The translations under genes and the position numbers were made by a program. Source: Mansonella perstans (lineage: Eukaryota; Nematoda; Chromadorea; Rhabditida; Onchocercidae). Taken from it: DNA of 64,000 bases. Positions within the stretch are counted from its first letter, which is position 1. Each line of letters starts with the position of its first letter. The stretch covers positions 1 to 64,000 of the forward strand of contig JBAMDO010000120.1 of NCBI GenBank assembly GCA_037074765.1, given 5' to 3'. Shown piece by piece: positions 41,201 through 53,200 of the stretch. The notes below the pieces were generated by a model. The model was not told the origin of the DNA. It worked only from the letters and a program-made list of their open reading frames with translations, and did not search any database.

Positions 41201-44200
41201 TCATATTTTTTCTGTCATCAAATTGTGACAAATTACTCAATAAATCTCTTAATTGGTTTAATTTATTATTGAAAATTTTTCGTCATTTCTAAATTTTACT
41301 TTTTTTTGTTGCAGCAAAAAAAGAGCAGAAATGAGATAATAATAAATCATAATATTGAAATCATGTAATCGGAATTGCATGATCGGTTTAGACATTGTTC
41401 TTGGGATTATATATATTCTCACTGTGAACAAATCAAATCTCAACGACTGTTAATTAATGAGCAGGAAAAAATGATATAGTGTCAATTTCTTTTCATTAAT
41501 TAAGCTCTAATTTAGTTCAGTTAATGATTTGCCTTAAAATAGATTAACTGATTAAATTCCGGTTATTTGCCGTGACTGTTTGCTCAAAATTCTATTCGAA
41601 ATATTTGAGATGATCAAGAATTATTTTATCACTAAGTTACAAATTACTTTTACTTTTTTTCTTATGTTTCTTGTTTAATTGAAATAATTCAGCTGACTGA
41701 GTAAGTAATATGCTATAATTTAGAACAGCTAGCTCAATATTTTCTAATTATAATTAAAAAAATGAATAGATTTATCGATTGATTTCAACGGATTTTGTTT
41801 TCTGTATTTTACAATTAATATCTATTTTAGTAATATCACTTTAAGGTCAAAGGTCATCACTATGTCAATCTTTGTCATCTTTTTTTTTCCTTTTTTTTCA
41901 AATTTATAATATATTTTATTTTCAGAACATTGTTGTTATTTGAATGGATAAGCATTTCTATTTTTAAAAAAAATTTTTTTTCTTGAATGAAAATCAAAAC
42001 TTTTTAATATTTTTTTAAAATTGTTCAAATTTAAACAATTTAGTTTTTGAAAATGCAAAAAAAAAATTTCAGTTCTTATATTCACTATTCACTGGCTTGG
42101 CTAGTTGGGGTCTATCAGATACAACAGCGAATGCTGATTCTTCATATTACAGTAATTGTAAATTGGAAGCATTGGGTGAAATACGACCAGGTAAGTGATA
42201 TGACAACAGTTCCTTTCTTATCACAGTGATTAGTATTGATGAAATGTACTGATAGTAATCATCAGTTTATCATTTTCAAATATTGTTGGTAGGGATGAAC
42301 AGAATTCTTCTTTATCACAATCGTTAATTTTGTTCAAAATAAGGTGATAATAATTAAATTTTTCTTTCTTAGTTTTAGTAATTACAAAAATTGTTTGTAG
42401 TAATTACTAGTAAAATTCAGCAATTACAGTAATCGTTTTTTAATTCTTTTTTTTTCAAGATAATCGTAAGTTAACATTTCAACAAGGTAAAACAACAGTT
42501 GTCATCGAAGATTCCAGCTCGTATCATTGCTCATTTGGTCTTTATACCGAGGAATTAATCTTTTCCTATACATGTTTGTTATTTTTTTTTAAATTATAAA
42601 GATGAAAAAAATTAGGTAATCAAAAATGAATTACTTAAAAACTCAAACTAGCGCATTTTTGATTTGCTGCAATTCTTAAACAATAAGTAATTCACAAACA
42701 AATGTAAATATGTTGTTTCTAAATTTCTAACATACTTTTTTTTTCACTTTAAATTAATTAATTTTTTTTTCGAATAATATTTCTCAACCATCAAATAATT
42801 CATTTCCGATTAATTAATTTCTCTTTTTTTTTTGAAAGAATTAAATAAAAGAAAATTGGCTAATTAAGGAAGAGAAGAAAATAAGTTGGAGCAATTAATT
42901 TTTAAAAAATAAATTAGCTAGAATGAAAAGTTAAAATAATTCTAAATTTATTGTTATGCTTAAATAATAATGAGCGTTACTAAAAAAAAATTATTGAAAA
43001 TGATTTTAATTTTTGCATTCTTATATTATTTAAATGTTTAATCTCAAAAATTGACTTGAATTATTTTTAAATTAAATTAAAATTGAATTAATTATCATTT
43101 TAGGGCGAAGATCAATTCTTGTGATTGATATTATATTATATGTGCTAATTATCATTGCCAGTATACTACTACTAATTGGTTTAGCATCATATGTGGAATG
43201 GTTACTGGTACCATGGATTTTCCTGATGATCCTTGATATTATCAGAGGATTAATTAGTGTTTCTTTCATCTTCTTTTATGCATATGTAAGTTTTTTTCCC
43301 ACAAAGTTTTATTTTTCTACTAAATTAAGTGCGTTCAATATGCATTTATTATAAGAAATGAAATTTTTAAGAAAGATAGGAAAAAGAAAAAAAGCATTGT
43401 AAATTGAAATTGAAATGTTTTATGACAGTTGAAAAAAAGTGTAAAAAAGAAAAACTTTTAATAATTATAATTTGCTTAAATTTATGATTTAGAAGCTGAA
43501 TTCATCCTATCAGCATCATAATACTTTTCAACTGATATTATTCTAAATTTCTAATCAAACATTAAGATTTTTTTTTCAATCTTTTTAATCTATAAATTTT
43601 TAATTGCAAAGTTGTTAATTTAGTTTTAATTTATTTTATTTAATCCTTCCTTTTTGCCTTTTTTTTTAATTTTTTAATTTTTATATTTAAATATATTTCC
43701 TGTTTCTTTTTTTTTTTTTTTTTTGAAATTATCTATTTAATGGAAAAGATAGTTTATTTAATGATTTAATTGAACAGTTTACAGTGGAACTTGGTACGTA
43801 TAGCAACCGGAATATTTTTCCTTGGATTACAATTCTTTCATGTAAGTAAATTTGATTTTTTTTATTTTTTGTTTTTAAATATCAATTTTAATAAGTATTA
43901 TGTTTGAATATTAATTCTGATAAGTAATTAATTTAAAATTGCACATATATATATATATATATATCAAATAATTTACGTTTATTATCCTTCGTCCATTTTT
44001 TAATATTTTATAAAAAATAATAAAAGAATATAATTGATATAATAAAAAGTTAATTTTATTCATTCATTGGAAAAGAAATTTAAAAGAAAACAGGTCTAAG
44101 GAAAATTATATACAACAGATAGTGAGAGATATGAGAGAGACATAGAGAAAACAGGTCTGGGAGATGGGACATTGGAAGAAATGAAAATCTGGAATAGATT

Positions 44201-45731
44201 GAGAACGATTTAACATATTTTCACGTAAAAACTTGTTCATTAAATCAATTAACCAAATAATTATTCCTTTACAGTATTTCATTCATTAGCTATCAATCAA
44301 TAGTACAGCAGTAATTCTCTCGGACTCTCTATCGCTATTTTCTTAGCTTTATTCCCGCGATATCGCGATATCTTTTCCCATCATTATCATCAAACATTAT
44401 TTTTCCGCATATTAATTATTTCTTTTAATTTCATCCGCAAAGAAGTAACGTATGAATCCATTAAAGTGTATGTCCTGGTTTTTATTGATGTGAATCATTT
44501 AAAATTTATAAAATCTATTAAAAATTAAGGGACAAGAGAGGAAGGGATAGAGAGAAGGAAGGGAAAAGGAGAAAAAAGATGGAAAGAATAAAATGAGGAA
44601 AAGTAAAGAAAGAAATGATAGCAGAGAAAGGATAGAGAAAGAAATTAATAAGGCAATGAAATTTTTCATTCATTTGAAAATTTAAAAATTAATTAATTAT
44701 TAAAGAGAAAATAAAAATTATAAAAATTCAACAATTTATCGATTAGATTTGATTACTAAAACATAATATTTATAAGTTTATTTCTGTTACAAATGAACAA
44801 TAACGATAAAAGGAAATACACCGGATTGCTCTTTGGTATTCTTATCATCAGTAATATTTCCTCTTTAACTATAGATAATTTAGCAAATTATTAATCAAAG
44901 TAAATTATTGATACCAATTTGTTAATTTTAATAAGCAAATAATACCCAAACCGGAAATAGAAAATTACTGAACAGGAAATACCAGAAAATACAATATGAA
45001 AATAATATAATAAAATAATAAAAAATACCAATAGAAAATATGAACAGAAAATAGCAGAAAAAAATGACATATGATACATTGGATCTTTGTTTTGTTTTAT
45101 AACTTTGCAACACTTATCACTGATAATTTATGATGCCTGAGGATAAGCAACATTATCAAATCATATTACATTACAGCAATGATAATGATTGTTATATCAT
45201 TAAAGTATTGGAATTGTGAATGAATTACTGACAAATTGTAAAATTTTAAATTTCAGATATCATTAGTTATGATAATGATAGCGAAATTTCAACGTATGCA
45301 TAATCGAAATATTGGTAATATTATTGATGGTGATAAGCAGGTAATATGACAAATCATTTTATCGTATATTTATTATATCTGTTAACAATATATACTGTAA
45401 TGAAGTTTTTAAAATGTTTTTTAAATTTCATTTTTATTTAAAATAATTAAATATTAATATAATCAAGTAAAAAAAATTTACCAATAATTTTTTTTTTCCT
45501 CATGAAATGAATCAAATGAATTTTTCATTTTTTAAATAATTTTCAAAAAAATTTATCAATTCATTTTTTAAAACATTTAATTTATTTTAGTATGATACAC
45601 GAAGTGCTTATCCAGCTGCACCGTCAAATTATGCTTATTCACCACAGATGCGAAGAGATCAGATGTATTATGTGGATCAGCGTGATCCACGATTTCATGA
45701 TACAATGTATAGGAAGCAGCAAGCTCGTTAA
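38265..45731 (+). CDS. Four-pass membrane protein, LAPTM4/MARVEL-like topology
   Basis: Exons 38265-38348, 42073-42190, 43104-43285, 43785-43841, 45257-45340 and 45591-45731 join in phase to 221 aa. It starts MAKIEVQIRSCFCCGLSFAT. Hydrophobic segments are at about 14-42, 71-96, 100-126 and 131-157, with a polar loop around 44-70 containing one Asn-Cys. A cytosolic tail follows (176-221) rich in Tyr, Pro, Arg and Asp (SAYPAAPSNYAYSPQMRRD). The N-terminal Cys pair, the TM layout and the PxxxYxY-type tail resemble lysosomal LAPTM4-like and related nematode 4-TM proteins. This is resemblance, not a firm family assignment. Intron 1 is 3.7 kb and intron 4 is 1.4 kb, much longer than introns elsewhere in the window, so a missed exon is possible. 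Confidence 0.7.
41844..41856 (+). promoter_or_regulatory. Perfect DR1 nuclear-receptor site in intron 1 of the 4-TM gene
   Basis: AGGTCA-A-AGGTCA is the consensus direct repeat with 1-bp spacing that is bound by HNF4/RXR-type nuclear receptors. Nematodes have many HNF4-like receptors. Binding is unproven. Confidence 0.35.
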
Positions 45732-46664
45732 CAAAAAAAAAGAAGTCCTTTAATTGGATTTTTGTATGATTACATATCAAATTTTAAAAAATTGTGAGAG
45801 AGAGAGCAAGAAAAGGAGAAGAAAAAAATAGCGAGAGGAAAAGAGAGAAGTGATCAAATATAAATAATTAATAATGTTTTGGACTTTTTCTTAACTCTGC
45901 ATTTTTGTTAAAAAAGGGAGAATAAAAAAACTGTATTCAATATTTATTGTGAAAAATTTTACCAATTAAATTTCGCTTTTCTTTTTTTTTTTTTAGAACG
46001 TTTACTTAATTAGCATCCATTAACATACTTAGTTATTTGATTGTATTGTCAAAAATATATAATGTCATCATCAATTTCATTTAATTTTGAAAATATATGA
46101 CAAATTTCACTACAAAATTTTATTGTCATCAATTTCAGTTGATTTTGAAAATATATGACGAATTTCACTGAAAGATTAAAAATTTTGTTGTCATCATTTT
46201 TGGACCATTTTAAAAATGGCATCTTATGTCATGGCATATTTGATAGATTATTATTAATGATAGTTTGCAAAAAGAAAAAAAAATTAATTTTCCAAATGTT
46301 AATTGCAAATTACCATTCTTTTTATTTCTGCGTATTTTCGATTGAATTTCAAAGAAATAAAAGAATTCCTGTTTTGTTTAATCAACACATCGGCAAATAA
46401 TAATATTGAAATTAATTCAGGCGTGAATAATTGATGGGAAATATATTTTAAAATAAAATACTGAAGAAATGGATGAGAAATATTAGTAGATAATAATTAA
46501 CGATAATAATAGTAAATTATAATAATAATTGATAGTTAACGATTAATAATAATGATTTTTGTGACAATAACAATAACAATATTTTATATATTATCATTCA
46601 CTAATTTTTATTCATGATTTATTATCATTATTATATTAATTATTAGTACCAATCACTGTCTCAC
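45732..46664. other. Spacer after the 4-TM gene
   Basis: Contains a purine-rich gagaga tract after the stop, and two diverged copies of a motif (attttgaaaatatatgacaaatttcac) at about 46083-46112 and 46141-46170. I looked for kinase C-lobe exons (HRD, DFG) belonging to the SH2-kinase copy to the right and saw none. Confidence 0.5.
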
Positions 46665-46857
46665 TGTTATTATTGTTGTTATTATCATCATCACTAATAT
46701 TATTATTGTTTATTATTACTAGATCATTATTATCATTATTAATATTATTATTGTCATTATCGTTATTATTATTATTATCGTTATTATTAATAATACTTTT
46801 ATCATTATCGTTATTATTATGATTATGGTTATTATTATTTATTATTATCATCGTTAA
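46665..46857. repeat. (TTA/ATC)n low-complexity tract bordering the duplication
   Basis: Trinucleotide-like ttattat/catcat sequence ending about 20 bp before the duplicated block begins at 46878. It may mark the insertion or recombination junction. Confidence 0.85.
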
Positions 46858-46877
46858 TTTTCCCTTGTTACTATTTA

Positions 46878-48690
46878 TTATTCATCAAAGGGTAACCCTA
46901 TTTTACAGTCAACTCTTTTGCATCATTAAAAATACGTCATACCCGATCGTTTATGATAGATTTTTAGTGCTACCGATATTTTAGCATATAATTTTCCTTC
47001 GTAAACACTGCAAAAATTTCCAGTACCAATTACACCTGTTGCAATATTGTACGCGACATGTTCATTTCTTATAAACCTTAAATTACAAATTAAATTTAAT
47101 TATGAATGAAACGAATGGCATTGAAACACAAGTACAGCAAGAAGATTTTATAATTTTTAAAAGAACTTCACAAGGATTTCTATGAACTAAATTTGAAATA
47201 TACACATAGCAAAACTAATTATAATAGTTTGAAAACATAAAATTCTATCAGCTAATAATATAGTTGAAAATTATACAATTAAAGAATTCAATGCTAATTA
47301 AAAATTTGAAATATTTTTTAATAATTGTTGCAAAAAGTATGCAAGTAAATTTTCGATCAAGTAGAAGTCATTGGCCAATTTTTATTCATTGTTAAGTTAA
47401 TTTCCATAATTTTTATAATTTTACCTTAAATCTTCAATCCTCAAACACTGATAAAACATTCGGCTAAATATTCAACTAAAATTATTCGGTATTTGTCAAG
47501 AAATTATTTTAAAAAAAAAAGATGAAACCATTTTGGTCTTTGAAATGGATAGACCAAATAAAGATTGGCTTTCATAGGTAACATATTTGTTTCGTAATGT
47601 TGAATTAAATCTTCAATTGTACCAAACGTTTTCTGGAAAAATTTTTAACAAATGCATAAAATAATTTTTGTACAAAAAAAGGAAGAAATAAACGTAGGCA
47701 ATACTTTTTAATTTTCTGTTTTTTTTAAAGTTTCAAAAATTTACGGGAGGAAATGCATTTAATTAAGTAGGATGTTATAATTTAATTAATTCGGAAGTGA
47801 ATGCGAAACCCAAATATATATATACATATACAAGAAAGTAGTATATATATTGCTCAAACAAACATGATTTCCTAATAGATTCCAAGGTAAACAAATAAAT
47901 AACAATTCTTAATTAATATATTTCAAGCGAGATAGTCTAAATTATTGTTAAGAAGGAATAAGTAAAATATAATTCAAATCATAAAAAAAAAGAGAAGTAG
48001 TAACAATGAAAGGAAATTTATCATAGTAAAAATGCAAAGCTTTGAACAAAATCAAAGGAGAATATAATCTGAAAAAATCAAATTCTTTGAAGAGAGGAAT
48101 GAAAGAAAAAAATAATTAAACTTCGTTCAAAATACTTTTTATCCACATGTATATGTATTGCTCTAATATTATATTATATGTCATAAAATTTTTTTGAGAA
48201 ATGGGGAGAGATAGAAAAAAGTGAAAGAGAAAGAGAGAAAGTTTAAGTGATGAGAAAAAAGATATTTTGTTCTTACTTAACTTAAAATTTAAAATTTAAA
48301 AGGAGAAAAAAGTATACGTTAGATTCAGCATCAAGTATCCATCCAGTTTTATCCTTATTTATAAGTGTAAAATGATGACATTGTTCATTGTCACGTACAG
48401 AAAGAATAAATTTCCAGCAATCATTTTCTTCTTCGATATATATCAAATATTCACCTTTCTTATTCAAAAAACGCTATAATATTTCGTTTTTATTAAAACT
48501 TCTATTTTGAATCATCAAATTTACTGATCAAGAATATATTATTTCGGTATTCATGCGTGGTGAATGATGATTAAAAATAATAGTAATAATGATAATAATA
48601 AAATTAATATATAACAACTGCTAAATTAACGCTATCATATTCGGTAATATGCTAATATAAAATTTTTATTTATTATTATTACTCATTATT
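46878..48690. repeat. Segmental duplication, copy 2 (partner 1-1800)
   Basis: Same orientation as copy 1, offset about 46.88 kb. It carries exons 2-4 of the SH2-kinase. The equivalent of exon 1 (2374-2475 in copy 1) is absent, and unique sequence follows on both sides. Confidence 0.9.
46943..48473 (-). pseudogene. SH2-tyrosine kinase fragment, copy 2 (open but truncated)
   Basis: Exons 48318-48473, 47529-47632 and 46943-47076 splice in phase: 52 codons, then 104 nt, then 134 nt, with a tg|g tryptophan codon across the second junction. The joined frame is open from the SH2 core (FILSVRDNEQCHHF) through TFGTIEDLIQHY, NMLPMKANLYLVYPF, RNEHVAYNIATG, the glycine loop VIGTGNFCSVYEG and VALK. Unlike copy 1, it has no frameshift. 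It lacks exon 1 (the SH2 start) and all of the kinase downstream of the VALK lysine, so an active kinase is not expected. It may be a dead fragment, or could make a short SH2-only protein. It sits head to head with the PP1-like gene at 49278. Confidence 0.7.
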
Positions 48691-49022
48691 TCAAAAAAAA
48701 TTTTTTAAATTTCAAATATTTTTATGCAAATTAGGAAAAAATTACCTAAAAGAGAAGAAAAAAATTGTATTTGCATATGTGATTTCATATCAAAATAAAA
48801 AAGAATAATTTTTGAAGGATTTCATTTGAAATTTAATATTAAAAAAAAATTTAACTTTGCAAATTTTTCATTGATAATTTTAATTCTAACCCCAAGTGGT
48901 AAGCTATTATAACAATTCTATATTCCTATTAATTTGACACTAAATGAATATTTTAATGTTTAATTTAATTTTCTAATTTACTAATAAAAGGATGTAATTT
49001 AAGCTGTAGGTTATTAATACTA

Positions 49023-49028
49023 ATATTG

Positions 49029-49059
<31 letters not shown>

Positions 49060-49080
49060 TGCTGTTATCATTGTTACTAT
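49023..49080. repeat. (TTA)n tract between divergent SH2-kinase copy 2 and PP1-like gene
   Basis: attgttattattattattat-type run in the roughly 600-bp intergenic region, which would be the PP1-like promoter. Confidence 0.85.
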
Positions 49081-49277
49081 TTTTAAGGCTAAAGGAAACA
49101 GGTAGGTAGATTTGTTAAGACAAGATATTATTAATTAGTAGGTATCATTTTTTTTATTTATTTTATTAAAAATTTCAAAATTTTCATTTCTCTGGTCAAA
49201 AATCATTCTGTCACTAAAATAGTTTAATAGTTGCTTTTGAATCAAAATTAATTATGATTTAATTTAAAAAGAAGAAA

Positions 49278-51791
49278 ATGGAAAAGGAAAGAATGACGGA
49301 GCAACAACTTGCAGTATTGGTTGATCGAATGATATATCGTTTAATGACTGATCAATTTTTGGATGGTTTTTCTGATCAGCAATTAATTGCAGTTATCGAT
49401 GCTGTAAGCATTATTTAGTGATATTTTAATAAATTATCCTCAGACTTACAAATGAAAGAAAATTTTGCCCAAAAAAAAAAAATAAAACAAATATGGTAAT
49501 AATTGTGAACATTGCATTAGAAATAAAAAAATAAATAAACGTTTTATTTTATTATTTAAAAGAATTTAAGTTTCTAATTAAAGTTAATTTTTAGGCTTAT
49601 AAGATTTTACAACCGATTGATTGTTTAATTCGAGTTTCGGCACCGGTTTTTATCTTTGGTGACATCCATGGACAATTTGCTGATTTAATGCGTTATTTCA
49701 AATTAATTGGTACACCGCCGGAACGAAATTTTCTATTTTTGGGTGATTATATTGATCGATGCAAGAAAGGACTTGAAGTCAATTTCCTTTTTTTTTTTCT
49801 TTTTTCTTTTCGCTCCATTAAAAAATATATTTTATATTTTTTTTTTCTGCAATTAAAAAAAAGTGCAAATTTTTTCAGGTCATAATGTTGTTATTTTGCT
49901 TCAAACTAAAATATCCCAATAAGATCAATCTTTTGCGTGGTAACCATGAATGCACAAAAATGAATCGAATTTACGGCTTCTATCAGGAATGTAAACGATT
50001 ACGAACGACAATACTTTGGAAGACATTTCAGAAGGCTTTCAATGAATTACCATTATGCGCAAATGTTCGCATTAACAGCTTTTATAATTTTGATTATAGA
50101 CTTTATTGGTTGAAAATGTTGTGATCATTTGGTTGCATCTATTCTCATTTTTTTTTTTATTTGAATATTCTTAATCCTGAAGTTGTTAATGGTTCCTTTA
50201 TTGTCAGAATAAATGATCGCTAAATTTCGGATAAGTAATTTCAGCCAAGCTGTTATAAATTCATGAAATGATAATTTAGAATTATTTTCTAGCAAGATAA
50301 TTTTTATTTATCTGGGCGTAATAATCATTTGGAGTTATTCATCGTGAAAATAACAATAATAATTTAGATAAATGATCGATTAATTTGTATGCATGGTGGT
50401 ATAAGTCCGATGATACACGGATGGCATTCGTTGAAAAATTTGCCAGTATATTAATTCATTCTTTTTTCTTTTCAATTATCAAATGAAAAATTTTTAAATC
50501 ATTTTGAAAAAAAAAAATTCAAAAGAAAAAAAAATAATAGTAAAGTTTGTCAAATATAATTATTATAATTCAATGAAAAAAGAAGAAAAGCGGAAAAAGA
50601 AAATTAAGAAGCCAAGAAGTCAAATAGCTTGTGATTCGGGCCTAGCACTTGATTTAATGTGGTCTGATCCGGATAATGATCCGTGCGCCAAAGGTTTCAC
50701 ACCTAACAAAGTTCGTAATGCTTCATGGTTGTTTGGACATGATATGATCAGAGAATGCACAGAGGTATATTTTTTCTTTGCCTTTCTGCTTCTATTACTT
50801 TTTTTCTTAGCTTTAAAAAATATTTGAAAAACAAGCAAAGGACTAAGCAAGTAAATAAACAAATAAGTAAAGAGAAACAAACATAACTTAGAAATACTTT
50901 TCAATTTTATATGATTTTATTCTGTTCAATAAATGCATATGTCAAACAACAAACTGTCAAGTTTTTAATTGAATAAAAGCAATTCTTCGCTTAATAAATT
51001 GATTTAAAAAAAAATTATTATTGTTATTATAATTATTATTAAATTTATTATTATTATTATTGTTGTTGTTGTTATTATTATTTTTATTGTTTTTAGAAAT
51101 ACGTAATTACTGTAAGTATCATTATTATTAGATATTTAATTCTGTTACTGTAAAAAGGCACTGAATGTTGATATGATTGTACGAGCACATGAAGTTGTGA
51201 AGAATGGTCATCATTTTGATTGTGATGGAATGATTTGTACAGTTTTTTCCGCACCAAATTATTGCGGTACCGATGGTAATTGTGGATCAGTCATGTGCGT
51301 TACTGATGATTTGAAAATTTCATTTGTGACATTAAAGCCAAAAGTAGACATGAAGAAATTAAGTGCTCAGAAACTTGCCGAACTTGAAAAACAGAAAAGA
51401 ACAGCTCCTGCTAAAAGTCCCAATCCAGGTTTGTTCTAATTTTTTTTTAATGCACGAAGCATTTATGGCAATTTACAACAATTTCTAACAATGACAACTA
51501 CAAGAAGTATTTGTGACAATCATAATGACACATACAATGATGTTTTTTCTTGTTTTTCATTTTCTTTCTTTTTTTTTTTTTTTTTAAAAGTATGCCACAA
51601 ATGTTAAAAGTTGTGACAGTTTTTTTTTTTTTTTTTGCAAGGAAACGATAATCAATAAATTTTATTTGTTTTTAAAATTTTAATTTTTTTCTCTGTTATG
51701 AAAATGATAGATATGTTTGTTTCTTTTTTTTATAGGAACAAATTTGCTTCCAACAGAAATACTTACATCAGGCAAGCAGAAAAAAGAATAA
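49278..51791 (+). CDS. PP1-like serine/threonine protein phosphatase, divergent nematode type
   Basis: Metal-dependent PPP-family phosphatase. Exons 49278-49403, 49595-49777, 49879-50064, 50368-50445, 50609-50764 (acceptor could be 3 bp later), 51158-51428 and 51736-51791 give 351 aa. Catalytic motifs: [18 protein letters not shown] (canonical GDYVDRG), [52 protein letters not shown] and [12 protein letters not shown] (canonical GEFDN). The metal ligands (D, H, D, N, H, H) and catalytic Arg residues are kept, so it is probably active. The DRG to DRC and GEFDN to GTDGN changes mark it as a lineage-specific PP1 paralogue, not the housekeeping enzyme. The C-terminal tail is Lys-rich. In C. elegans many divergent PP1-like genes are sperm-enriched; the same here is inference. 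Confidence 0.88.
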
Positions 51792-51859
51792 TAATTTGAA
51801 CTGAATTGAATTTAAATGTAATGAAATGAAATAAAATGATGAAAAATATGTGATGAAAA

Positions 51860-51865
51860 AATAAA
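51860..51865 (+). promoter_or_regulatory. Candidate polyadenylation signal of the PP1-like gene
   Basis: AATAAA 69 nt after the stop codon. Confidence 0.6.
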
Positions 51866-53200
51866 GATTTTTTCTTTTTTTTTTGTTTCATGACAAATAA
51901 ATTAAATAATTTTTTACATCAATTCACAATAAACAAAATAATTGTTGATTTTGAAGTTTTTTTTTGGTCTTTTATGAAATTGAAATTTTTGAAAATAATT
52001 TGTGGGTGAAAAAAAGAAAGCAAAGAGAAAGAAAAGAAAAATGTATGAGAATAATTTGATGAAAAAAAGAAAAAGCAGAAATATGAACTGAAAGATAGAA
52101 TTACTCAAATAGAAATTGAATTTGGTGAATTGATTATACAGGAAAATCTTGTTGCATAAGTTGAAGCATAAAGAAAAGTACAATCCTGATTTGTCCAAAA
52201 TTCATTGAATAAATGGTATGAGGCAGAAATTTTTCATATCGTCCAATCGGAATACACAAACGATATCAGGATCGAAATTGTGCAACACATCATATCTTAA
52301 GTCTCTGTGAATATTGTATATTCTACCTCTTCGGTTTCTGCTATTGTCTTACCATGCATAGTTTTTATACTTCTTATTGATCTGTACTATCCTTCTAGTT
52401 CCTGTATCTTTTCATGGACTTTTCATTCTTTGTCTTTTTGCTAGTATCATTATTTTTCCACTATTTCACTTGTTTCTCTTTTGTATTATTAATATATTGG
52501 AAAGCATGATCTTATATAAGTTCTCTCACTTTCTCATTATGTATTATATTTCATATTGTGTTTTTCTCTGCTATTAATTATTTCAAGTACTATTTAGAAA
52601 GCGTTAGAAAATTTGTGGAAAATATCCGTATTTCGTTATCATTGGCTAATGATTATGGAATTCTTGTCTGATTAGGTACCATTAACAGATAGCTGCAAAG
52701 ATGATTGTAGAAATTCATGTTTCAGTAGGTGCCAATGACAGGTGGTTATAAAAATGCACGTTTTATTAGGTACCATTGGTAGGTGATTAAATCGTTGGTT
52801 ACAGAAACTAACATTCGGTGCCATAAGCAGATGGCAAATATCATTTGATAATAGAACGAATTGTTACAGCAAAGATGTGAATTATCTGTTATCATATCAG
52901 CATATAAATTACCTATCATTTATTGCTATCAAAAAATGATTGCAAAAAATTAAGCTTAGCTTCCGTTTATATTTTCCTTTTTTTTGATATTTACGTCCCA
53001 TTTTGTGAACCGTTTGTTTTTTTAAGGAATAATTTCGTAAGTTCCGGATTTGATAAGGTATAATGATATATTCATGAGAATGTTATGTTATCAAAGTAAG
53101 CTTATTAAGGAAATACTTTCTGATTATATCCATTTCAGATTTGTAATCGATGATCATATTCCGGAGATTCAGTTGATAATTGTTATAAAAGCAAACAGCA
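51866..53200. other. Spacer with degenerate minisatellite
   Basis: At about 52660-52840 the motif ggtaccattaacagat / ggtgccaatgacaggtgg / ggtaccattggtaggtg / ggtgccataagcagatgg recurs every 35-60 bp. No coding exon was recognised. The TM2D1 promoter should be at the right end. Confidence 0.55.

Noticed and set aside
44356..44372. GCGATATCGC-type palindrome in intron 4 of the 4-TM gene
   Set aside because: Short and isolated; no known motif or repeated occurrence to support a function.
46636..46851. Asn/Asp-rich minus-strand frame
   Set aside because: Translation of the TTA/ATC repeat tract.
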